Shown here piece by piece: positions 23,379 through 31,533 of a stretch of 64,000 nucleotides of DNA. Origin of the DNA: Allium sativum (taxonomy: Eukaryota > Streptophyta > Magnoliopsida > Asparagales > Amaryllidaceae); contig CM060909.1 of NCBI GenBank assembly GCA_030737875.1, positions 396,347,565 through 396,411,564 on the forward strand. Reading direction: 5' to 3'. A model generated the notes under the pieces. The model ran no database searches. It worked only from the letters and a program-made list of their open reading frames with translations, and was not told the DNA's origin. Each line of letters opens with the position of its first letter. Position 1 is the stretch's first letter. A program made the position numbers and the translations under genes.

Positions 23379-23893
23379 TGTAACGACTCGAAATCCCTGG
23401 CCGGCCTAGACCGAACGAGAACATAGATTGTTTGAGGACACAATGCATCGGAACACATAACAAGAAAAAAAATTCGCTATTATTAAAACAACCTAATCAG
23501 AGTACAAGAATATTAGGGTGCGGAAAAAAAATAAAATACACAGCGGAAATACAACTATCAGAGAATAAATAAATTACATATCAGCGGAAAATGTGACATG
23601 TAAAAAACAATGCGTCGTACAAAACATCAACAAACATAGTTGAAGGAAATACATGGATACAATGCTTTCCAGAGTATAGCTCGAGCCGTAATCCAAGACC
23701 CTACAAAAAGAAAAGATCTGCAAAACCAAAACTGCCAACTACTCGTGTGGAAAATATGGGCAACCAGAGTTTAGGTGGAAACAATAAACTCTAGGTCAGT
23801 CATGAGACTGGTATGAGAGCTAAAAAAATATTAATACTTGACTTTAAAATACGGTAAATCATGGGACCATGCCATATATCACGGAACGGGTTT
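23379..23893 (-). mobile_element. Element B, right LTR, first piece
   Basis: The LTR terminus begins TGTAACGACTCG on the plus strand. It resembles the A1 terminal region (CTGCAAAACCAAAACT and CTCTAGGTCAGTCATG blocks). It is cut at GGTTT (23889-23893) by A2 and continues at 38104. Confidence 0.85.
23889..23893. repeat. Target-site duplication of A2, left copy (GGTTT)
   Basis: GGTTT precedes TGTAACAACCCG of A2 and recurs at 38099-38103 after its final CA. Joining the flanks restores the GGAACGGGTTT...AGTCAGC sequence of element B. Confidence 0.95.
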
Positions 23894-24764
23894 TGTAACA
23901 ACCCGAAAATCTGGGCCAGTTTAAAATTTTTATTTTGGCAATTTTAGCGAATTTTGATTATTTAAAATGAATTATTTAAAATAAAATCAACGAGAAATTT
24001 ATTTTGAATATAATTCGAGCGTATATATTATATACGTCGTCGTTAGAATATAAATAATTATATATAATTATAAATAGAATTGAGAATGGCGCGGTAGTTC
24101 GATAATTCGATTTCAAACTTCAATTGAATGTACCGGGTGCAAAACAATCCGGATTTTTGTGAAACCAAAAATAATGGGATCTAATTGATAATATCTTTCC
24201 AACAAATCCGAATAATCAAGATTTCATAGCGGGAATCAAAAGATATGTCCAGTTGAAAATTCTGAATAGTCGCTATGGAATTCAGGCCCTTAAAAATGGA
24301 CATTTTGCAAATGACCTCGGATTTCGACGAAACCAGTTTTGTTGGGTCCGTGATGTCAAATTATTGCTAGGTTTCAAATTTCATAATTTTTCGAATCAAT
24401 ATGTGAGCGTGGCAAAGGAAAACGCGTTTGACCAGTTTCAGTTGATTTTAATCGACTGGAAATTGGCCATTTTTCAAACGGTCTCAGAATTCGACGAAAC
24501 TAGTTTTGTTAGGACCGTATCGTCAATACGAAGTTAGAAAATATTTTTCAGGAATTTTTCTAGTTAGTATGTGACCCCGGTAATTTGAAATGTACGTTTA
24601 AAATTCAATATAATGATTTAAATGAAAATTCAACGGAAACTGATCGAAACGATAAGATCAGAGTGCGATACATATCCCATTGTGTTCGGAATGGGGGTAA
24701 AACGCTATGGACGACAGGCGGTGGGCCTCGTTTTGATGACGTATGTAAAAGTCAACTTTTAAAA

Positions 24765-24837
24765 ATAATAAAATAATAAAAAAAAAATAATAAAATAAAA
24801 AAAAATATCTTCTCTCTCCCATATTATACGCTGCCCC
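24765..24837 (+). promoter_or_regulatory. Probable Pol II core promoter of A2
   Basis: A run of AATAAAATAA-type sequence is followed by the pyrimidine patch TCTTCTCTCTCCC (about 24806-24820) and a C homopolymer. Plant core promoters often pair a TATA-like box with such a Y patch at the start site. The block is conserved between A1 and A2 right up to the C-run, where the two diverge. The 3' LTR copy is at about 32405-32475. The start site is inferred, not seen. Confidence 0.5.
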
Positions 24838-25242
24838 CCCCCCACGTTCAAAACAGGAATTATTAAAAAAAAAAAAAAAGAGAAAGAAAATCGAAAACCC
24901 CAGAATCAATCGACGGAGCCATCGACTTCCTCGCCGCCGCCGCCGTGCGAGCTCCACCCGCCCCCTCTCTACAGTCAACCGCTGCAGGGCACCGCACCCC
25001 TCCCCCTAGCCTCTCCTCCGCTTCCTTCTCCCCTCCGTTCTCTGCTGTATCGAACCTCAACGCGCCCCCAAATCCAGATCGAAACCCCTCCCTCAACCCA
25101 ACGGAGCCGCCGCCGAGTTCGCCCAAGAGGGGGTCTCCATAAGGCTCTCGCTTCGCCGCATATGGTGGTGATGGCCGATTTCGTTCAGATGGGTCGTGGA
25201 AGAAGCGTGGAAGAAACCCAGGAAAAAAAAACAACAGTGAGC
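24838..25242 (+). other. GC-rich cassette ending in GTGAGC (A2 5' LTR)
   Basis: About 400 bp of CG/CC-rich sequence is bounded by the promoter and by CAGTGAGC (donor-like, 25237-25242). It includes a GCC-triplet run near 24940 and a short Pro/Ser-rich open frame. It shares no obvious similarity with the cassette in A1, although the flanks are homologous. The 3' LTR has the same cassette at about 32475-32880. Confidence 0.65.
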
Positions 25243-25307
25243 ATTTTAATATAACATTATTTATAAAATCAATTTTCTTATATATATATCTTTTTAGAAA
25301 AGTTTAG

Positions 25308-25640
25308 AAATTGATTTTGTTTATTATAAAAAAAAAAACTGATTTTGTTTATTATTAAAAAAAACTGATTTTGTTTATTATATATAAAAAAAAAACTGAT
25401 TTTGATTTAAGAATATAAAACTGATTTTAGGTTTAAGAATATAAAACTGATTTTAGGTTTAAAAAAATATAAAACTGATTTTAGATTTAAGAATATAAAA
25501 CTGATTTTGATTTAAAAATGTAAAACTGATTTTAGATTTAAAAATGTAAAACTGATTTTGATTTAAAAATATAAAACTGATTTTGTTTTAATAGTAAAAA
25601 CAGGTTTTAAAGGAAGTATAAAAACTGATTTTTGGAAATT
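25308..25640 (+). repeat. Tandem array of AAAACTGATTTT units (A2 5' LTR)
   Basis: Roughly a dozen units of about 20-30 bp carry AAAACTGATTTT followed by variable T/A-rich spacers such as AGGTTTAAGAATAT. The 3' LTR has the same array at about 32945-33260. It is absent from A1, so it arose in the A2 lineage. Confidence 0.85.
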
Positions 25641-26035
25641 TTAAACTTTAGATAGAAAAAGGTTTGAATTTTAAGATAGAAAAAGATTTGATCTTTAAAA
25701 TAGAAAAGACGGAATTTTTATTAAGTAAAAGATGTAAGATATGATTTTTATATTTTTAACAGAAATAAAAATACAATTTTTACATCATAGGAATATTAAA
25801 AATATAATCTTTATATATGGAATAACGATGTAGAAAAATTCGATTTTTATATATTGAACTTTGAAATAAAAATTCGATTTTTATATATTGAACTTTGAAA
25901 TAAAAATTCGATTTTTATATATTGAACTTTGAAATAAAAATTCGATTTTTATATATTGAACTTTGAAATAAAAATATGATTTTTATATATTGAATAGCGA
26001 AGTAAAAATATGATTTTTACATATGTAGTGAAAGC
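25640..26035 (+). repeat. AT hairpin array with 39-bp tandem units (A2 5' LTR)
   Basis: AAAATTCGATTTTT-type near-palindromes alternate with the spacer ATATTGAACTTTGAAA. Near 25850-25980 the unit is a clean tandem repeat of about 39 bp, with one more copy here than in the 3' LTR (33470-33580). That difference accounts for the LTR length difference. Confidence 0.85.
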
Positions 26036-26113
26036 GGACAACGAAGATGACGAAGATGCGATAGCAATGAAGATTTCTATCAATGAAGTGCCGTGGAGCT
26101 TGGATAGCTATAA

Positions 26114-26128
26114 GTGAGAATTTCTCAC
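26114..26128. other. 15-bp inverted repeat GTGAGAA-T-TTCTCAC (A2 5' LTR)
   Basis: Perfect 7 bp arms flank one central T. It is the counterpart of 8007-8021, 45796-45810, 52898-52912 and 63608-63622, whose centres are A, G, C and G. The 3' LTR copy is at 33715-33729. Confidence 0.78.
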
Positions 26129-26175
26129 CTTTCAATTTAATTTTTCTAGTTATATATATATACTAGGATGCAGAC

Positions 26176-26218
26176 GGTGCTTAGTAGCACCCGACACAAT
26201 CGTCCACAGACCATGGAC
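26176..26218 (+). other. Conserved double hairpin (A2 5' LTR)
   Basis: Stems GGTGCT/AGCACC (loop TAGT) and GTCCA/TGGAC (loop CAGACCA) stand about 10 bp apart. The 3' LTR copy is at 33777-33819. Confidence 0.7.
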
Positions 26219-27258
26219 TTGTTTGTTTGGTTGCATAGATTAGTTGAATTATTTGTTTGAATTGAATTGTTTGGTGAGATGAAATTGATTTGATTGATGT
26301 GTGAATGGCGTGGGCCTTCACTAGACCGGGGATAAGGCTAGGCCTCGTCCCGTTTCTAGTATCGTGCCGTTATGCCGCCGAAATTTTCTAAAATAAGTTA
26401 GAAAAATAAAAATATCATTTTATTTAAAGAATGAATTGAATAGAAGTTCATATGTTGAAATAAAATGTGTTATCGTTAAAAATATAATTTTTAACGTGAA
26501 TGTGAATAAATAAATATTCATTTACAAACCAGACGGTTTGTTTATGTACACCTATTTGAATGACGTTGATTGGGTCGATAAATTTTACACATCGCCTAAC
26601 TGCACAAATAAAATATGTGTTTGATTGTTTGAAACCCCACACGGGTGTTAGGATGAAATTTGAAGTTCACTCATCCTGATTGATTAAAAATGTCGATCGA
26701 TTGATTGACAGGCTGTTATAAGCGTTGAATATCTATATTTGATGCTTATACAGTGTAGTGCACTTTGGTTGATGGTTGATTATTTTCAATGCTATTATAT
26801 ACATGTGTTGTATGAAAATCCATATAATCAATTTTATATGGTAATTGATTGGGCCTCATTCCAGTTTTGAAAAAGAAATATTTGAAATAGAATATTTGAA
26901 AATAAAGGAATTTATGAAGCCGTGTTGATTAGATTGACGCCATTTTGACGTGAACGATATTTATATCGATTTTAAAACGATTTCGAAATGAAATGAATTG
27001 AAAACGAATTCAAATTGAATTGAAAACGATTTCGAAACGAATTGAATTGAAAAACGAATTCAAATAGAATTGAAAGCGAATTGAAATGAATTCAAATTGA
27101 ATTGAAATTTGAATTGAATAGAAATGAATTTTGAAACGAATTTATAAAGAAGAATTCAATTTTGCTTTGAATTGAAATGGAAGTTGAAATAGGTTTTGAA
27201 ACGATTTTAAAACTATTTATATAATTCGTTTTGAATAGAGAATCGACGAAGTATATAT
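26219..27258 (+). other. LTR body without recognisable gene (A2 5' LTR)
   Basis: This is AT-rich sequence shared with A1, A3 and E4. It includes a stretch around GGCGTGGGCCTTCACTAGACCGG (split here: GGCGTGGGCCTTC then ACTAGACCGG), a CCCCACACGGGTG block near 26634, and GAATTGAAAACG-rich low-complexity sequence at 26970-27130. No coding sequence or clear structure is visible. Confidence 0.6.
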
Positions 27259-27358
27259 TATATATATTATATATATAATATAATGGCCTGAATAGAACGC
27301 GTCGCGCCGCGGCAGTTCGTGAATTTCGACCATTTATTTCAAACGGACATTACGGGAG

Positions 27359-27455
27359 ATCCGACCGTCGGATTCTCCTAAAACCGGAACCGTTGGGTTC
27401 GTATCGAAAAGAGCTTTCTAACGAATATTAGAAATTTGAAATCTAACGGTTGGAT
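27359..27455 (+). promoter_or_regulatory. Palindrome and two MYB/MSA-like sites (A2 5' LTR)
   Basis: ATCCGAC-C-GTCGGAT (27359-27373) is a 7+1+7 inverted repeat. On the minus strand CCCAACGGTTCC (27386-27399) and on the plus strand TCTAACGGTTGG (27442-27453) match the AACGG core of the plant mitosis-specific activator bound by three-repeat MYB proteins. The block is kept in all family members, though some palindrome arms have decayed in A3. Regulatory function is inferred only from the motif. Confidence 0.4.
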
Positions 27456-27959
27456 TTGGAATTATGTCCAAATCAAATTCGAAAAAGGTCGCTGTAAGTG
27501 CAGTTCGATGGCCGTTGATGGAAATCGACTGTACGGGCCTTGATAAAATTATTAAAAATAGTAATAATTTGTGTAAAATCATAAGAAATGATTTAGAAAG
27601 AATTGGGATGAAAAACTCCATATTTGAAAAGATAAAAATAGATTTTTATCGAAATGAACTAGTTTTGAACTAGAATTATAATTCTATTTATTTTTAAATA
27701 AATAAATTGAATTCGAAAAGGGTTTTAAAAATAACCAAAATTTCCAATGATTGCATTGGAGTGGATTTGAATCGAAATTGTCTTCGGAATATTTCGATGT
27801 TGGAATTCGTGATTATACAGGTGTTGTTATGGAAATTTGAAAGATATATATTTATATCGTTATTTCCAATACGACATTTGTTAATCGTAGAATTTGATAT
27901 TGAATATAAGCCGGGATATTTTCTATTCAGAGCCTTGTATTTAATATCAAATGTGATTT

Positions 27960-28413
27960 GGGTTTGTCGTGAATGGTGTCTTCACTAACACTGTTCTTGA
28001 ACCCAGTTGAGAAATGATTAAATCTTTTTATTTAGATTTAATGAAGTGTACCAATTAAATAATATTTAATTGGAATTGAATTGATATTGATTTTTGGGTT
28101 TATCGTGAACAGTGTTTTAAATAACACTTGTTCTTTAACCCGATAATTAATGAATGTGATTTGGGTTTGTCGTGAATGGTGTCTTCACTAACACTGTTCT
28201 TGAACCCAGCTGAGAAAAGATTAAATCTTTTGATTTAGATTTAATGAAGTGTACCAATTAAATAATATTTAATTGGAATTGAATGGATATTGATTTTTGG
28301 GTTTATCGTGAACAGTGTTTTAAATAACACTTGTTCTTTAACCCGATAATTAATGGGATGTGACTTTGGGTTTATCGTGAACCGTGTTTTAAATAACACT
28401 GATTCTTTAACCC
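27960..28413 (+). other. Five GGGTT...AACCC hairpin modules (A2 5' LTR)
   Basis: Modules lie at 27960-28004, 28096-28141, 28163-28207, 28299-28344 and 28368-28413. Each has outer arms GGGTT/AACCC and inner arms such as GAACAGTGTT/AACACTTGTTC or GAATGGTGT/ACACTGTTC (two G-U type pairs). The 28100-28350 part is a tandem duplication of a roughly 200 bp unit. The 3' LTR copy is at 35561-36014. Confidence 0.7.
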
Positions 28414-28476
28414 AGTCACAGATTAAAACTAAGTGGAGTTTTAATGAATCTTTAATTAGATTGAAAGGATCGAGAA

Positions 28477-28602
28477 TGGAGTATCACCAGTTTTGCTCCA
28501 GGCGATAGTTAAATCTTTAATTAGATTTGAACGTGAAATGGTAATTGAATTTACCGATAACACTGTGGTGTTAGATATGAAGTATTACCAGTTTTACTTC
28601 AT
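28477..28602 (+). other. Two hairpins with ACCAGTTTT loops (A2 5' LTR)
   Basis: TGGAG/CTCCA arms (28477-28500) surround TATCACCAGTTTTG, and ATGAAGT/ACTTCAT arms (28577-28602) surround ATTACCAGTTTT. In A3, B and E4 the second hairpin has ATGGAG/CTCCAT. Arms covary while the loop stays the same. The 3' LTR copy is at 36078-36203. Confidence 0.68.
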
Positions 28603-29025
28603 GGGATGAATAGGTTGGGATTGGGAAATTAAAACAAATGATTACTTCGGTAAGGTTCGCTAATCCCGACTAGTTTGAATTGATATTCAAAAATGGATTA
28701 AAGAATAAATTCAAGGAATTTATCTTTGATAAAATTAGTGGGAATCTTTCCCTATGAATGTGAAATTTAGAAACTAACTGTCGGTTGGCCAAGCAGAATG
28801 GTTTTCTGGATATTGATCTGATGTTGGTTTCGGCCTTCGGGGTTAATATTTGGGGAATTATTCTCTTGATTAATTTACGGGTAGTGACTAATGAATTGGA
28901 ATGAGGCGTATGTTGTGTTTGTGTAACACTTTTATAATATATACGCGAGTTATTCGGAAAGGCCGGGTTTATCCCATTCTGAATAACTGATACGACGATA
29001 AGTCGAAGATGAAGACGATGGTCGA

Positions 29026-29042
29026 AGACCGGAGGTCTTCAC
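29026..29042 (+). other. Hairpin GAAGACC/GGTCTTC
   Basis: This is a 7 bp perfect stem with a 3 nt loop (GGA), kept in A1 (4764-4780) and partly in A3, E4, E5 and B, where inner pairs are lost. It is a minor structural landmark. Confidence 0.6.
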
Positions 29043-29699
29043 GTCGTTTGGGTGATAACTGATGATCTTGATTGGGCTGTACACCCAAGAAGATGGAAAC
29101 AGTTAGTGATCGTCCAGACGTACTTGGAGATCGATGGATAGGCGGGGTACTAGGTGCCTCCGGTTTCGTTCAGACCCAGAACGGACTTGTAAATGGACTG
29201 TGTGTCTGACATTGGATTTCATTCTATGTGACTGATATCGGTTGCATAGGATGGTTTGCCTGTGTGGCATGCTAAGATGCAAAAGATCGAGGCTTCTGTT
29301 GAAAAGCAAAGTCTTGTGGTGATGATCGAAGCACGGCCTTAGTGGCGTAGCTTTGTGTAACGTTGATTCGCGAGTTTCACACCCGGTATGAATCAAAAAC
29401 GGGAGACGGACCTCAGGGAGGACTTGCGTTTCTTTCTAGTTAGAAGTGGCGTCAGTGGTTTTACACGCCCTGACGAGTTTGACTTATGTGGTTGTTGCTG
29501 TTGCGAGGCGCCTCGGATTGATCGGTCGTTCTCGAACCGATGGAGTCATTTGTTGGCTCATTGACACCCCAAAGGGTGGGGAAACGTAGTGTTCAGGCAT
29601 TTTAATCCACATCGGTGGACCGGCCCTGACGATCCAAAGGCTTGACTGAGTACTTGCCTGAGACACGGGCTAGAGCGTCTCGAATCGGTTGAGGATCTT

Positions 29700-30497
29700 G
29701 CCCCTAGCCTCGGTTCATAGATGGAAACCCAATTTCCAAATACGTGTCATTTGCGGTTTTATTTGTAAACCTATATATGGCGACATAGTGGGATGGGGCG
29801 CTTATGCCGCCTATGATTGATACTTATGATTTGAAGTTGTTTTATACACTATGCACTTATAATAGTATCAAATGATTTGTTTTAAACGTATCAAGCATTG
29901 TTTGGCTGTTATAAGGGAAAACCCTATCCCCCGGCTTGCGTTGCATTGTGTGATAGGACCTGGGTCTTATAACAGCTTCATTTTTCTTTATTTAGCATTG
30001 CGCTGTTTGTTTTATGCACTGGTATTCTTGGGAGGAAACCCGTTCCGTGTTATACGGCGTGGTCCCTTGATTTACCTAATGATTTAAAATAAAGATTAAT
30101 AACTGTTTTAGTTCTCACACCAGTCACATGACTGACCTGGAGTTTATTGTTTTAACCTAAACTCTGGGTGCCCTTATTTTGACACGGGCAGCTAGTAGTT
30201 TCGGTTTTTGCAGATTTATATTCAGGATCCTGGTTTACAGCTGGAACGATATCCGGAAAGCTTTGTATCCGTATATCTACTTCTAGTTGTGTATTGTATT
30301 ATTTTCCGCTGCTATGTATTTAAATGTAATTTAAATCTCTGATATTTCTGTGTAATATTCATTTATACTCTGTATATTCTTGTAATCTGATGCATTGTTG
30401 TAATAAGCAGTGAAATGTTCTTCTGTATGCGTTCTGTTGTGGCTTGTTCTCGAACTATCCGACACTTTCCTTTACGGGGAAGTTACGGGTCTTCACA
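29700..30497 (+). terminator. Conserved LTR end with poly(A)-type signals (A2 5' LTR)
   Basis: The last 800 bp is the best conserved part between A1, A2 and A3, with recognisable traces in B, E4 and E5. It ends in T-rich sequence with TGTAAT repeats and TTGTAATAAGC near 30400; A3 has AATAAA at 49813-49818 in the same place. This fits a plant far-upstream element plus near-upstream element, so transcripts probably end just before the LTR end. The 71-codon frame at 29872-30087 lies within it and is judged non-coding. Confidence 0.5.
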
Positions 30498-30499
30498 GT

Positions 30500-30511
30500 T
30501 GGTATCAGAGC
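30500..30511 (+). other. A2 primer-binding site, tRNA-iMet
   Basis: TGGTATCAGAGC begins two nucleotides after the 5' LTR's final CA and is complementary to the 3' end of initiator-Met tRNA. Confidence 0.95.
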
Positions 30512-30567
30512 TTTGGTTTACAAAGCTAGAGAACAAGACACATTAGAAACATACGAAAGAATTCATC

Positions 30568-30637
30568 AGATATGGGATTAGTAATATCCAATGGAATGAC
30601 TCGTTAGAGATGGGATCAGTAGTATCCTAGAACGAGT
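30568..30637 (+). other. PBS-proximal tandem stem-loops (A2)
   Basis: Arms ACTCGTT (30599-30605) and AACGAGT (30631-30637) enclose GGAT (30613-30616) and ATCC (30624-30627) around CAGTAGT. Upstream, a second GGATTAGTAATATCC hairpin lies at about 30575-30590. They start about 60 nt after the PBS. Homologous structures in A1, A3 and B keep the pairing. Confidence 0.72.
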
Positions 30638-31498
30638 GTGAAGAGTATATTTTTGAAAATGAAAACAAATTTTGTTTTGAAAATTTAAATTAATTATTCG
30701 TATTTGATTACCTATTTATATTGATGTGGACAATCCAGTATATATAGATTTTGCGTATACGTCTGATCCGCGTGTATTCGAAGTTTTAATATATTGGATA
30801 GATATAGAGTCGCACTCTAGTCGCCCGGACATGGTCCTGATGATGAAGTATACCATCACCAGCATTTATTTTCGAGTAATGAAAGTGTGATATCTATATA
30901 TTTCCATTAGACTGGTGTGAGAACCAAAACTAATATAGATAGCTTTATTGTTGTGAATTGGCATCAAAACAAGATTTTTTGTATATGTATCAAAATTATG
31001 AATTTGAAACGTTAAATTCACTAATTGATTGATGTTTGTGTTGTTTGTTTATTTGTTTGATAATTTTGAACCATTATGCCTAATTTGATCGAATATTGAA
31101 TTGTACTGAAAATTGGTCGCATCTGCTTGCATATACATATATATCATTGAACAGGTCATAGCAAGGAGGCTAGAGCAGAGAATAAAATTTGTTTGCCCGA
31201 CAAATAGGTACATGTTTACTACATAATTTCCTGTTTTGTTTGGGTGATGATGATTTTGTGAGCCTATTGGCTAGCCGCTTGGCTTTTTCTTTTTCTTTTT
31301 GAGATCTGAAGGACCGGGGAAGCTATTTGAAATTCCCCGATGCTCCCGGTGCAGGGGAGGTTATGGCGAAATTTTTCGAAAATTTAGGGTGTTAGCCAAA
31401 TTTTTGAAATTTTGAAGATTCTCAGAAACTAAAGAGTTGGAGAATGGAAGCCCGATCGAATGTAGAGCTGAATAATCAAACCACTTTCGACTTTGTTC

Positions 31499-31533
31499 CT
31501 TTTCGGGGACGAAAAGTTTTAAGTGGGGGAGAT
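31499..31533 (+). other. GNRA-type hairpin and polypurine tract of A2
   Basis: CTTTTCG-GGGA-CGAAAAG (31499-31516) is followed by TTTT and the PPT AAGTGGGGGAGAT (31521-31533), which abuts TGTAACA of the 3' LTR. Confidence 0.88.

Larger units (their letters stand above)
23894..30497 (+). repeat. A2 5' LTR
   Basis: It runs from TGTAACAACCCG to ...TCTTCACA. From the start: U3 (to about 24830), TATA-like/pyrimidine promoter, GC-rich cassette (24838-25236), donor-like GTGAGC (25237), ACTGATTTT repeats, AT hairpins, palindrome (26114), double hairpin (26176), MYB-like sites (27359-27455), GGGTT/AACCC modules (27960-28413), CCAGTTTT hairpins (28477-28602) and a poly(A)-type end (about 30400). Confidence 0.95.
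30498..31533 (+). mobile_element. A2 internal domain, non-coding
   Basis: The 1036 bp interior has the PBS at one end and the PPT at the other, with stem-loops at 30568-30637, a CGGGGAA/TTCCCCG hairpin near 31316-31340 and a GNRA-type hairpin at 31499-31516. No open frame or pol motif is present. The pre-PPT sequence resembles the 3' end of plant Ty3/gypsy elements, which hints at the helper family. Confidence 0.93.

Noticed and set aside
24253..24537. 94-codon frame in the U3 of both A2 LTRs (also 31893-32177)
   Set aside because: Homologous U3 sequence in A1 and A3 has stops in this frame. Identity between the two A2 copies only reflects their recent origin as LTRs.
25840..25990. Regularly spaced repeats resembling a CRISPR array
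   Set aside because: Spacers are themselves repeats of one sequence, there are no cas genes, and the setting is a plant LTR.
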